64,000 nucleotides of DNA from Brevibacterium oceani (GTDB lineage Bacteria > Actinomycetota > Actinomycetes > Actinomycetales > Brevibacteriaceae), in assembly GCF_013623835.1 (NCBI RefSeq), contig NZ_JABKDE010000007.1:124001-188000 (forward strand), read 5' to 3'. This document shows, in pieces, positions 8,403-16,885 of the stretch; position 1 is the first letter of the stretch, and the number at the start of each line of letters is the position of its first letter. The translations under genes were made by a program, and so were the position numbers. Under the pieces are notes generated by a model that made no database searches, was not told where the DNA came from, and saw only the letters and a list, made by a program, of their open reading frames with translations.

Positions 8403-9749
8403 ATGACATCGTCAGCACCCGAATCGACCATGACAGCGCTGCCGGAGGGACTGGAGGATCGACTCGTCGCCTGGCGACGTGACTTCCACCGGTTCGCCGA
8501 ACCGGGATGGACGGAGTTCCGCACCACCTCGGCGATCATCACCGAGCTGCGCGAGCTGGGCTGGGATACGGTCTGCGGACCCGAGCTCCACGAGGCGAGT
8601 GAGCGGTTGGGTGTGCCCGACGCCGAGGTGCTCGCCGCCGAACGCGAACGAGCCGTGGCCCAGGGCGCGGATCCCGAACTCGTCGAGGCGATGGGCGATG
8701 GGTTCACCGGTGTCCTCGGCATTCTGGAGACCGGCCGCCCGGGCCCGGTCGTGTGCTTCCGCTTCGACATCGACTCCAACGACCTCGTCGAATCGGCAGA
8801 CCAATCGCACCGACCCTTCGCCGAGGGATTCTCCTCGGTCAACGAGGCGGCCATGCACGGGTGCGGCCACGACGGGCACGCGGCGATCGGACTCGGACTC
8901 GCCACCGTCCTCAGCGACCGACTCGAGGCACTGACCGGGACGATGAAGATCATCTTCCAACCCGCCGAGGAGGGGGTCCGTGGGGCGCATTCGATCGTCG
9001 CCGCCGGCTGGTTCGACGACGTCGACCTCTTCGTCGCCACGCATCTGAAGTCCGATGACGGCAAGGGCAACATCGTCACCGGGTCCGACGGATACCTCGC
9101 CAGCACGAAGTTCGACGTCACCTTCACCGGAATCGGCTCCCACGCCGGTGGGGACCCCGAGAAGGGCCGAAACGCCCTGCTCGCCGCCGCCTCGGCGACA
9201 CTCGGGCTCCACTCGATCCCGCGCCACTCGGCCGGCGCGAGCCGGATCAACGTCGGCACCTTCCACGCGGGGGAGGGCCGCAATGTCGTGCCCCGTGCAG
9301 CGACGATCCGTGTCGAGACGCGCGGACAGACGAGCGAGATCAACGAGTTCATGTTCGCCCGAGCCGAGGACGTCATCGCGGGAGCCGCGCGGATGCAGGG
9401 AGTCGACTGCGCACTCACGGTCGTCGGGCGCGCCGACCGCGAGGATCCGAGCCCCGAACTCCTGCCCTTCATCCGGGAGAGCTTCACAGGAGTCCCCGGG
9501 GTCGCCGAGATCCGCGACTCGAGCGGAGTCGGCGGATCGGAGGACGCCACGGCCATGATGAAACGGGTGAAGGAGCGCGGTGGCCTGGCCACCTACGTCC
9601 AGATCGGCATGGACACGACCGCCGGGCACCACACCGAGTGCTTCGACGTCGACGAGGACATGCTCGGCCTCGGGGTCATCGCCGAAGCCAGGATCGCCCT
9701 GGGTGCGCGGGCCTTCCTCGCTGCGCAGAGGCCCGAGCCGACCGTGTGA
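8403..9749 (+). CDS. M20-family amidohydrolase (AbgA/AbgB-like)
   Basis: Metal-dependent amidohydrolase of 448 residues in the M20 aminoacylase/carboxypeptidase superfamily. The metal-binding signature MHGCGHDGHAA is at about 151-161 and the catalytic-Glu segment IIFQPAEEGVRGAHS follows at about 181-195. An inserted dimerisation domain (around 230-330) and a final GHHTECFDVDE metal-ligand region are present. The closest known roles are cleavage of p-aminobenzoyl-glutamate or N-acyl amino acids; the substrate is not decided. ATG 8403 has GAGGA 7 nt upstream. It is followed 23 nt later by the CoA-transferase gene, which carries its own leaderless-type promoter. Confidence 0.86.
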   Translation: MTSSAPESTMTALPEGLEDRLVAWRRDFHRFAEPGWTEFRTTSAIITELRELGWDTVCGPELHEASERLGVPDAEVLAAERERAVAQGADPELVEAMGDGFTGVLGILETGRPGPVVCFRFDIDSNDLVESADQSHRPFAEGFSSVNEAAMHGCGHDGHAAIGLGLATVLSDRLEALTGTMKIIFQPAEEGVRGAHSIVAAGWFDDVDLFVATHLKSDDGKGNIVTGSDGYLASTKFDVTFTGIGSHAGGDPEKGRNALLAAASATLGLHSIPRHSAGASRINVGTFHAGEGRNVVPRAATIRVETRGQTSEINEFMFARAEDVIAGAARMQGVDCALTVVGRADREDPSPELLPFIRESFTGVPGVAEIRDSSGVGGSEDATAMMKRVKERGGLATYVQIGMDTTAGHHTECFDVDEDMLGLGVIAEARIALGARAFLAAQRPEPTV

Positions 9750-9759
9750 GAGCGTCCGA

Positions 9760-9765
9760 TAGACT
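9760..9765 (+). promoter_or_regulatory. -10 box of a leaderless promoter
   Basis: TAGACT is followed by 7 nt and the ATG at 9773. It lies in the 23-nt gap after the amidohydrolase gene, so the CoA-transferase has a promoter of its own. Confidence 0.55.
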
Positions 9766-9772
9766 CACATGA

Positions 9773-11275
9773 ATGTCGAGAATCACCTGCCCTGAGCTGA
9801 AGAAGACCGTTTCCGCCGATGAGGCGGCCCGTCATATCGACAACGGACATCGCGTGGCGATGAGCGGTTTCACCGGTTCCGGCTACCCGAAGGTCGTGCC
9901 GGGCGCCGTGGCCGCACGCGCTCGCGCGGCCCATGACCGCGGGGACGACTTCGGCATCGAACTGTGGACCGGCGCCTCGACCGCCCCCGAACTCGACGGA
10001 GTCCTCGCCGAGGCGGATGCCGTGAGCAAGCGTCTGCCGTTCCAGTCGGACCCGGCGATGCGGTCCTCAATCAACTCCGGGGCGACCGAATACGTCGACA
10101 CCCACCTCAGCCATTCCGCCCAACAGGCGTGGTTCGGCTTCTACGGCAACCTCGACGTCGCCGTCGTCGAAGTGGCCGCGATCCTGCCCAACGGGCTGCT
10201 CGTGCCCGGCAGCTCCGTCGGGAACTCGAAGACCTGGCTCGACCTCGCCGACAAGGTGATCCTCGAGGTCAACTCCTGGCATCCGCGGGCCTACGAAGGC
10301 TTCCACGATGTCTACTACGGAACCCGGCGCCCGCCCGAGAGGCTGCCGATCCAGCTGCTCGAGCCGATGCAGCGCATCGGCGACCCCTATCTGCGGGTCG
10401 ATCCGGCCAAGGTCGTCGCCGTCGTCGAGACGAACGCGCCGGACCGGAACCTCCCGTTCAAGCCCGCCGACGAGGATTCGAAGGCGATCGCGGCTCACCT
10501 CGTCGACTTCCTCCGACACGAGATCGCCGCCGACCGACTGCCGCCGGAGCTACTGCCCCTGCAGTCCGGCGTCGGCAACGTCGCCAATGCCGTCATGGGC
10601 AACCTCGCCGACAGCGAGTTCACGGGACTGACCGCCTACACCGAGGTCATCCAGGACGGGATGCTCGACCTCATCGACGACGGGAAGCTCACCTCGGTCT
10701 CGGCCACAGCCTTCTCGCTCTCGGCCGAACGCGCGGCCGACTTCAATGAGAACATCGAGTCCTACAAGGGGCGGATCCTGCTGCGGACGCAGGAGATGTC
10801 GAACCATCCCGAGGCGATCCGCCGTCTCGGCGTCATCGCCATCAACGGCATGGTCGAGGCCGACATCTACGGCAACGTCAACTCCACGCACGTGATGGGT
10901 TCGTCGATCATCAACGGCATCGGCGGCTCGGGGGACTTCGCCCGCAACGCCTATCTCAACTTCTTCGTCTCGAATTCGCTGGCCAAGAGCGGGGCGATCT
11001 CGTCGATCGTGCCCTTCGCCAGCCACATCGACCACACCGAACACGACACGCAGATCCTCGTCACCGAACAGGGGCTGGCGGATCTGCGGGGACTCTCGCC
11101 GGTGGCGCGGGCACGGAAGAGCATCGCCGAATGCGCACACCCGAGCTATCGTGACCGACTCTCCGACTACCTCGAACGGGCGATCGCGGCCAACCCCGCC
11201 GGACGGCACACTCCGCACCTCCTCGGCGAGGCCCTGGCCTGGCATGGGAACTTCCAGGTCGGCGGAAGGATGTGA
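9773..11275 (+). CDS. Succinate/acetate CoA-transferase (Cat1/AarC type)
   Basis: Acetyl-CoA hydrolase/transferase family protein of 500 residues. It moves CoA between acyl donors and acetate or succinate, as in AarC (SucCoA:acetate) or Cat1. The N-terminal motif SGFTGSGYPKVVP, the GVGNVANAV nucleotide loop, and the catalytic Glu in AYTEVIQDG (about residue 289) are present. The C-terminal half has the GGSGDFARNAYL segment typical of the AarC branch. This suggests a role in acetate disposal or a modified TCA cycle. The start is fixed by the -10 box 7 nt upstream. It is convergent with the SLC13-like permease gene, 24 nt away. Confidence 0.88.
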   Translation: MSRITCPELKKTVSADEAARHIDNGHRVAMSGFTGSGYPKVVPGAVAARARAAHDRGDDFGIELWTGASTAPELDGVLAEADAVSKRLPFQSDPAMRSSINSGATEYVDTHLSHSAQQAWFGFYGNLDVAVVEVAAILPNGLLVPGSSVGNSKTWLDLADKVILEVNSWHPRAYEGFHDVYYGTRRPPERLPIQLLEPMQRIGDPYLRVDPAKVVAVVETNAPDRNLPFKPADEDSKAIAAHLVDFLRHEIAADRLPPELLPLQSGVGNVANAVMGNLADSEFTGLTAYTEVIQDGMLDLIDDGKLTSVSATAFSLSAERAADFNENIESYKGRILLRTQEMSNHPEAIRRLGVIAINGMVEADIYGNVNSTHVMGSSIINGIGGSGDFARNAYLNFFVSNSLAKSGAISSIVPFASHIDHTEHDTQILVTEQGLADLRGLSPVARARKSIAECAHPSYRDRLSDYLERAIAANPAGRHTPHLLGEALAWHGNFQVGGRM

Positions 11276-11299
11276 GGCGAACGCGCCGAGGCGGCTGGT

Positions 11300-12553
11300 T
11301 CAGGCCGCGACCCACGTCGGAACGGCGGCCACCACCCAAGCCAGTCCCGGGCCGATGAGGCACATGAGGCCCGCATAGCCGATCATCTGCCGGTAGTAGC
11401 GGTCACGGATCGACGCATCGACATTGGCCAGCAGCATCGCACCGTTGGTCGAGAACGGACTGATGTCGACGATCGTCGCCGCGATCGCCAGAGCAGCGAC
11501 GAAGCCGCCGACATGGACGTCTCCGGATTCGAGGAACGGCACGGCCAGGGCGATGACGACGCCGATGATCGCCAGAGATGACGCCAGTGCCGAGATCAGG
11601 CCGGACATGTAGAACAGCAGCAGTGCGGCGAGCAGCGGAATGCCGATCGATGAGATTCCCGCCGAGACCCATTCGACGGTGCCCGCCTCCTGCAGCACGG
11701 CGATGTAGGTGAGCACGCCGGTGATGAGGATGACGACCGACCAGGAGACTTTCGACATCGCCGCCTTGCCGGCTGCTGGGTCGATCACGGCGAGGACGAT
11801 CGCGATCGTGATGGTGACGAATCCGACGTCCCAGCCGAAGGCGATCACGGAGACGGCCATGGCGGCGAGGCCGATGATGGTGGGGATCTGCGAGCGGGAG
11901 AGCCGGACCTGCGCCTCATCCTCGGCGGCGGTCGCTTGGTCGTCGGCCTCGGCACGCAGGCCCGGCCGCCGGCGCAGGACGAGGTAGACGACGAAGGCGA
12001 ATGCGAGGTTGAACAGCAGCGGGGCGAGGAACAGCGACAGCGGTGTCGGGGTCAGCCCGTTCTTCTCCAGGTAGTCGTTGATGAAGATGCCGTAGACGCT
12101 GATGGGGGAGAACGCTCCCGCCAGTGCACCGTGGACGACGAGGAGTCCGGTCATGAACTGGTTGATCCGGTTCCGGCGTGCGAACGTCAGCGCCAGCGGA
12201 GCGATGATGGCCACGGCGAAGAGCGCGCCGAGGGCGATGAGGACGGCGGTGAGTGCGAAGAAGATCCACGGCATGAGGGAGACCCGCCCGCCGACGAGCC
12301 GGACACACCAGTGGACGATGACCTCGATGACACCGTTGTTCTGTGCGAAGCCGAACAGATAGGTCAGGCCCACCAGGGTGAGGAACAGGTCGACGGGGAA
12401 CCCCGAGAGGAACTCCTCGGGCGCCTGGTGGAGGACGAGTCCGCCGACGCCGGCGGCCGCAATGAACCCGAGCAGGCCCATGTTGAGGTCGCGCCACGTG
12501 CCGATGACGAACATCAGTCCGAGGACGACGACGCAGATCAGTTCCGGACTCAT
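11300..12553 (-). CDS. SLC13/MatC-like carboxylate permease
   Basis: Polytopic membrane protein of 417 residues with about 11-12 hydrophobic helices. The N-terminal region (WRDLNMGLLGFIAAAGVG, then FLTLVGLTYLFGFAQNNGV) resembles the MatC/dicarboxylate-carrier N-terminal domain of the SLC13/ArsB-NhaD superfamily. A second half with ISSIGIPLLAALLLFYMSGL and a terminal DISPFSTNGAMLLAN loop completes the two-fold architecture. The likely substrates are malonate or C4-dicarboxylates. ATG 12553 is well supported by AAGGAG 11 nt upstream. A 9-bp inverted repeat lies 28 nt upstream of the start. The neighbouring CoA-transferase is a plausible metabolic partner. Confidence 0.8.
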   Translation of the reverse strand: MSPELICVVVLGLMFVIGTWRDLNMGLLGFIAAAGVGGLVLHQAPEEFLSGFPVDLFLTLVGLTYLFGFAQNNGVIEVIVHWCVRLVGGRVSLMPWIFFALTAVLIALGALFAVAIIAPLALTFARRNRINQFMTGLLVVHGALAGAFSPISVYGIFINDYLEKNGLTPTPLSLFLAPLLFNLAFAFVVYLVLRRRPGLRAEADDQATAAEDEAQVRLSRSQIPTIIGLAAMAVSVIAFGWDVGFVTITIAIVLAVIDPAAGKAAMSKVSWSVVILITGVLTYIAVLQEAGTVEWVSAGISSIGIPLLAALLLFYMSGLISALASSLAIIGVVIALAVPFLESGDVHVGGFVAALAIAATIVDISPFSTNGAMLLANVDASIRDRYYRQMIGYAGLMCLIGPGLAWVVAAVPTWVAA

Positions 12554-12580
12554 CTCAGCTTGTTCTCCTTCACGCTCATT

Positions 12581-12607
12581 GCGCGCGAACGATCCATGAC
12601 CGTTCGC
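12581..12607. promoter_or_regulatory. 9-bp inverted repeat upstream of permease
   Basis: GCGCGAACG and CGTTCGCGC are separated by 9 nt, 28 nt upstream of the permease start codon. The site is suited to a dimeric repressor; a leader hairpin is the alternative. No dedicated regulator gene adjoins. Confidence 0.4.
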
Positions 12608-12808
12608 GCTCCATCCCTGCAGGCCAGGTGGTACGACTCTACGATTGATCTCACTCTGTGATTGCCGCATCGCGATATGCGGGCGGTGAGTGCCGTGGTG
12701 GATAGACAGGGTCTCAAATGCTCCACTTTGGACAGTGCGCTGGATCACCAGAGGGCTAGAGTGTCACGCAGTCGTTCCATCGCACCCCCTTCGAAAGGCA
12801 GCGATCCC

Positions 12809-13285
12809 ATGTCCGAAGACGCACCCGAATCACACGCCGAACCACGCATCGCCGAGGTGCTCGCCGCGGCCGATGCGATCGTCGCCGCCTTCGCTTCGAC
12901 CGACACGCAGGCCTACTTCGCCGGCTTCGCCCCCGACGCCACGTTCGTCTTCCACCCCGAAGCGAAACGATTCGACAGCCGCGCCGAGTATGAGGACACA
13001 TGGCAGGGTTGGATCGCCGAGGGATGGTCCGTGGTCGACTGCCGCTCCTCCGAACGGCTCGTCCAGACCTTCCCCGGAGGGGCCGTCTTCTCCCACACGG
13101 TCGACACCACCGTCGAGACTCCCGACGGTCGGGAGTCCTACCGGGAACGCGAGAGCATCGTCTTCCGCCTCCTCGGCGATGCCCGCCTCATCGCCGTGCA
13201 CGAACATCTCTCGACGGTGCCGGCGACCGCCGATGCCGACAGTGACCCCGAGGCTGACACCGACGCCGAGGCGGTCCCGCAGTGA
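12809..13285 (+). CDS. SnoaL-like / NTF2-fold protein
   Basis: Small soluble protein of 158 residues with an NTF2/SnoaL-like cone fold: a helical start (ADAIVAAFASTDTQAYFAGF), then alternating strands with DATFVFHPEAKRF and VFSHTVDTTVETPDGRES. Such domains include steroid isomerase-like and polyketide-cyclase-like enzymes as well as non-catalytic binding proteins. The C terminus is an acidic tail (about 20 residues). ATG 12809 follows GAAAGGCAG. The stop overlaps the start of the NCS1 permease gene (GTGA), so the two are translationally coupled and may act on the same compound. Confidence 0.75.
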   Translation: MSEDAPESHAEPRIAEVLAAADAIVAAFASTDTQAYFAGFAPDATFVFHPEAKRFDSRAEYEDTWQGWIAEGWSVVDCRSSERLVQTFPGGAVFSHTVDTTVETPDGRESYRERESIVFRLLGDARLIAVHEHLSTVPATADADSDPEADTDAEAVPQ

Positions 13286-14679
13286 ACTGGTACCGCAGGC
13301 TCGAGAACCGGCTGGAGTCCGGCAGCGACGAATCCGGCGTCATCCGCGGGACTCTGAGCGGGCGTCGGATGTTCATGATCTGGCTGGCCGCGAACCTCGT
13401 CGTCACGACCATGCTCACGGGAACCCTCTTCGTGCCCGGCATCGACTACACCACCGCCGTCATCGTCATCGTTGTGGGAACGATCATCGGCACCATCGTG
13501 CTCACCCTCATCGGCAACATCGGCACGCGCACGGGCCTGGCGACCATGGCGATCACCCGCGGAGCCTTCGGAGCCAGGGGCAGCTATCTGCCCGTCGCCG
13601 CCAACGTCATCATCCTCATGGGGTGGTCATGGGTGCAGGCCATGCTCGCGGGCATCAGCGTCAACTACGTCGTCGAACAGACCACCGGCTTCTCCAGCCC
13701 GATCCTCTTCTCCGTCCTCTGCCAGGCCCTCGTCGTCGGTCTCGCCATCCTCGGACATGAAGGCATCGAGAAGGCAGAACCCTGGTTCGCCCTCCTCATC
13801 CTCCTCGCCATGGCCTTCGTCTTCGTCACGGCATTCACCGGACACGCACCGAGCGAGTACACGCAGATGAGCACCGACCCGTCGCTCGAGTTCACCCCGG
13901 CCCTCGCGCTCGACATCGTCATCTCCACCGCGATCTCATGGACCGTGCTGTCCGGGGACCTCAACCGGCTCGCAAAGAGTCAGCGCGCAGGCGTCGTCGG
14001 CTCGGGACTGGGTTACATCACCTCGACAGTGCTCGCCATGGTCCTCGGTCTCACGGCCTTCAGCTATATCCTCATCGACCGAGGCGGATCGGCTGGGACC
14101 GGCGATGCCGGTGGCGAGCCCGCCGCGTTCGACCCGACCGTGCTCGCCGACGAATTCGGTTGGGCGCTGGCCATCGTCATCTTCCTCTCCGTGATGGCGA
14201 CGAACACGATGGTCGTCTACGGAATGGTCAACTCGGTTGTGGGGGCGCAGAGCCGGGCCCGGCTGCGCTTCCTGCCCGTGGCACTCGTGCTCGGAGCGAT
14301 CTCGATCATCGGCTCGACCTGGCTGGCCCTTCTCGACCAGTACACCGACTTCCTCACCATGATCGGGGCCTTCTTCGTCCCCGTCTTCGCAATCCTCATC
14401 GTCGACTACTACATCATCAAACGTCGCGTCTACACCCGTGACATCCTCCGCGACTCCGGCGGACTCTACTCGTACACCCGCGGAGTCAACTGGGCCGCAG
14501 TGGGCGTCTGGGTGGTCGGAGCGCTCGTGTCCTATCTGCTCACCTACGCCTATCCGAGTCCCGTGGGCGCGACGATCCCGTCATTCATCGCCTCGTTCGC
14601 GCTCTACCTCGGACTCACCTGGCACACGCGAGGACGCTTCGCAGCCGTTTCCGTCGGTCACCTCTCAGCCGAAGCCTGA
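13282..14679 (+). CDS. NCS1-family permease (cytosine/purine type)
   Basis: Twelve-helix nucleobase:cation symporter-1 family protein of 465 residues. Family marks are the ATMAITRGAFGARGSYLPVAANVIILMGWSWVQ region in helices 2-3 and a cytoplasmic DYYIIKRRVYTRD loop near the C terminus. CodB-like members import cytosine, purines or related heterocycles with Na+ or H+. GTG 13282 overlaps the stop of the SnoaL-like gene by 4 nt. A GC-rich hairpin begins directly after the stop codon. The substrate may be related to whatever the SnoaL-like protein handles; no catabolic gene is adjacent. Confidence 0.85.
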   Translation: MNWYRRLENRLESGSDESGVIRGTLSGRRMFMIWLAANLVVTTMLTGTLFVPGIDYTTAVIVIVVGTIIGTIVLTLIGNIGTRTGLATMAITRGAFGARGSYLPVAANVIILMGWSWVQAMLAGISVNYVVEQTTGFSSPILFSVLCQALVVGLAILGHEGIEKAEPWFALLILLAMAFVFVTAFTGHAPSEYTQMSTDPSLEFTPALALDIVISTAISWTVLSGDLNRLAKSQRAGVVGSGLGYITSTVLAMVLGLTAFSYILIDRGGSAGTGDAGGEPAAFDPTVLADEFGWALAIVIFLSVMATNTMVVYGMVNSVVGAQSRARLRFLPVALVLGAISIIGSTWLALLDQYTDFLTMIGAFFVPVFAILIVDYYIIKRRVYTRDILRDSGGLYSYTRGVNWAAVGVWVVGALVSYLLTYAYPSPVGATIPSFIASFALYLGLTWHTRGRFAAVSVGHLSAEA

Positions 14680-14699
14680 GCCCGGCGCCGCGGCCGGGC
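14680..14699 (+). terminator. Hairpin after NCS1 permease gene
   Basis: GCCCGGC and GCCGGGC flank a 6-nt loop immediately after the permease stop codon. There is no T-tract, as is common in high-GC actinobacteria. Confidence 0.5.
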
Positions 14700-14805
14700 G
14701 CATCTGGGGCCGAGAGTGCGCGTTTGCTACTGTCGACGTGACGACGCGCGCCGGGTTCGACGATCCCCAGGATCGACCGGGATCGCAGAAAGGGAGCCCG
14801 CAGAC

Positions 14806-16062
14806 GTGGTGATCAGCCGACTCTTCGACAGATTCCTGCCTCCCGACCGTTCGCTCGACCCGAGGGCCCTGGCCTGGGTGGCGGTGATCCTCGCCGCCAT
14901 TGCGATGCTCGCAATCGAAGCCTCGATCGCCGTCGGCGTCTACGCAGCTCCGATCGCGCTCGCCTTCGCCCTCAGCCTCGTCCACGCCGGCTGTCTGCCG
15001 TTGGCGATGCTGCGTCCGCTCTTCTCCACGATCGCCTCGGCGCTCGTCTGCGGTGTGCTCCCGCTGCTCGCCCCCACGGCGGCCGGACTGCCGTGGCCGT
15101 GGACGGTGCCGATGATGATCACCCAGGTCCTCGTCATCCTCATCGTCGGCCTCCGGGCGCATTGGGGAGTCGCCCTCGGTGCGCTGCTCGGCAGCATCGT
15201 CGCCTCCTCGGCTGCGGCCGCGGCCGGCCATTTCCTGCTCGAGATCCGCCGGTCGGAATCGACCGTTGTGACCATCGTCGTCTTCTCGTGCATCGCGGGC
15301 GGGGTCTACGTCGCCGCGGTCATCGTCCGACAGTGGAACCTCATCCGGTCCCAGCTCATCCGGGAGAAGGAGAACACAGCAGTAGAGCATTCGAAGCGGG
15401 TCACCGTCGAGGAGAAGACGCGCATCGCCCGAGAGCTGCACGACATCGTCGCCCACAGCATGTCGATCATCAACATCCAGGCCTCCAGTGCCCCGTTCCG
15501 CCACGTCGGCATCGACGCCGAGGTGGCCGAGGAGTTCGAAACGATCTCGGTCTCGGCCCGCCACGCGCTCACGGAGATGCGCGGACTCCTCAGCGTCCTG
15601 CGCAACGACGACACCGGCCACGAACTCGCCCCGCAGCCGAGGTTGTCCGACATCGGGAACCTCATCGTTCAGGCCCAGCAGGCCGGGGTCCGAGTCAGCC
15701 TTCGTCAACAGGGGGACGACTTCAGTCGCGGCTTCCGGGAGAGCACGGGACTGGCGGGGTATCGCATCGTTCAGGAGGCACTGAGCAACGCGGTGCGCCA
15801 CAACCGGGACCCGGAGATCGATGTCGACGTCCGCAGCGACGATCGAGCGGTGACGATCAGCATCGTCAGCACTCGCGGCAGCGGCCCGACCGAGTCGGCC
15901 GGGCACTCGTCCGACCGAGGGCAGGGGCTGATCGGAATGCGCGAGCGCGCCGCCTCGGTGGGAGGACAGGTCCACATCGGGTGGACCCCTGAAGACACCT
16001 ACGAAGTCGTGGCGATCCTGCCGCTCGATCCGGCGACCGATGACGGAGAGGAACGGTCATGA
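14806..16062 (+). CDS. NarL-type sensor kinase, DesK-like
   Basis: Membrane histidine kinase of 418 residues. Five to six transmembrane segments fill the first ~165 residues with almost no periplasmic loop, as in intramembrane-sensing kinases such as Bacillus DesK. The HisKA_3 domain has phospho-acceptor His in ARELHDIVAHSMSIINIQ (about 209). The ATPase domain has IVQEALSNAVRHN and the G box GQGLIGMRERAASVGG. GTG 14806 (or the adjacent GTG 14809) follows AAAGGGAG by about 9 nt. It overlaps the response regulator gene by 4 nt. Proximity to a fatty acid desaturase suggests membrane-fluidity sensing. That role is inference from context. Confidence 0.9.
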   Translation: MVISRLFDRFLPPDRSLDPRALAWVAVILAAIAMLAIEASIAVGVYAAPIALAFALSLVHAGCLPLAMLRPLFSTIASALVCGVLPLLAPTAAGLPWPWTVPMMITQVLVILIVGLRAHWGVALGALLGSIVASSAAAAAGHFLLEIRRSESTVVTIVVFSCIAGGVYVAAVIVRQWNLIRSQLIREKENTAVEHSKRVTVEEKTRIARELHDIVAHSMSIINIQASSAPFRHVGIDAEVAEEFETISVSARHALTEMRGLLSVLRNDDTGHELAPQPRLSDIGNLIVQAQQAGVRVSLRQQGDDFSRGFRESTGLAGYRIVQEALSNAVRHNRDPEIDVDVRSDDRAVTISIVSTRGSGPTESAGHSSDRGQGLIGMRERAASVGGQVHIGWTPEDTYEVVAILPLDPATDDGEERS

Positions 16063-16736
16063 TCCGTGTGCTCATCACCGATGACCAGGCGATGGTGAGA
16101 GCCGGCTTCGCCGCGCTGCTCGACGCCCACCCTGACATCGACGTGGTCGGTCAGGCCCAGGACGGCGCCGAGGGTGTGGCCATGGCCGCAGACCTGCGAC
16201 CCGACGTCATCCTCATGGACGTGCGCATGCCGCTCATGGACGGCATCGAAGCGACGCGGGCGATCCTCGCTGAGTCGGGTGGCGATTCAGGGGGCGGCAG
16301 TGAACCGCGGATCATCATGCTCACCACCTTCGACATCGACGACTACGTCTTCGACGCGATCCGCGCCGGAGCCAGCGGCTTCCTGCTCAAGGACGCCCCA
16401 CCCGATGAGCTCGCCGATGCGGTGCGGGTCGTGGCCGCAGGGGAGGGGCTGCTCGCGCCGAGCGTCACCCGTCGCGTCATCGAACACTTCGCTGCCGGGC
16501 CGCAGGCACCGAGTCTGACTGCCCTGCCCGAGCTCACCGACCGCGAACGGGAGATCCTCGTCGAGGTCGCTCGGGGCGCGACGAACCGGGAGATCGCCGC
16601 CTCGCTGTGCATCGCCGTCCAGACCGTCAAGACCCATGTCTCACGGATTCTGGGCAAGGTCGGGGCACGGGATCGGGCACAGGCGGTCATCGCCGCGTAT
16701 GAGTCGGGTCTCGTCGTCCCCGGTGGCCAGCCTTGA
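16059..16736 (+). CDS. NarL-type response regulator, DesR-like
   Basis: Response regulator of 225 residues. The receiver domain has the phospho-acceptor Asp in VILMDVRMPLMDG (about 54) and FLLKDAPPDE with the conserved Lys. The LuxR helix-turn-helix (about 155-215) reads LTDREREILVEVARGATNRE then TVKTHVSRILGK. ATG 16059 overlaps the kinase stop (ATGA), so the pair is co-translated. The next gene downstream is a fatty acid desaturase with a strong palindrome upstream of its promoter, a natural target site for this regulator. The stop is followed at once by a 15-bp tandem repeat. Confidence 0.92.
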   Translation: MIRVLITDDQAMVRAGFAALLDAHPDIDVVGQAQDGAEGVAMAADLRPDVILMDVRMPLMDGIEATRAILAESGGDSGGGSEPRIIMLTTFDIDDYVFDAIRAGASGFLLKDAPPDELADAVRVVAAGEGLLAPSVTRRVIEHFAAGPQAPSLTALPELTDREREILVEVARGATNREIAASLCIAVQTVKTHVSRILGKVGARDRAQAVIAAYESGLVVPGGQP

Positions 16737-16740
16737 TATC

Positions 16741-16785
16741 CCCAAGCCTGAGGTGCCCAAGCCTGAGGTGCCCAGGCCTGAGGTG
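16741..16785. repeat. 15-bp tandem repeat, three units
   Basis: CCCAAGCCTGAGGTG is repeated at 16741, 16756 and 16771; the third copy has one change (AAG to AGG). It starts 4 nt after the response regulator stop codon. Since 15 is a multiple of three, it could be a former C-terminal coding repeat now beyond the stop. No function is evident. Confidence 0.9.
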
Positions 16786-16806
16786 ATCGCAGTCGAGCTT
16801 TCGACC

Positions 16807-16830
16807 CGACCCCTACCAGGGTAGGGGTCG
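16807..16830. promoter_or_regulatory. Perfect palindrome, putative DesR-like operator
   Basis: CGACCCCTACC and GGTAGGGGTCG meet with only 2 nt between them, a perfect 24-bp palindrome. Its centre is about 67 bp upstream of the inferred desaturase transcription start, just upstream of where a -35 element would lie. That is a usual activator position for a NarL-family regulator. The short loop argues against a terminator, but read-through termination after the two-component operon is not excluded. Confidence 0.6.
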
Positions 16831-16872
16831 AAGACCGCTCTCTGGGGTGACGCGGTGCCGCGGTCGCATCCC

Positions 16873-16878
16873 TATTGT
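16873..16878 (+). promoter_or_regulatory. -10 box of a leaderless promoter
   Basis: TATTGT is followed by 7 nt (GAGGAGT) and ATG 16886. The GGAG is only 1 nt from the ATG and so cannot serve as a normal ribosome site, which supports a leaderless reading. Confidence 0.6.
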
Positions 16879-16885
16879 GAGGAGT

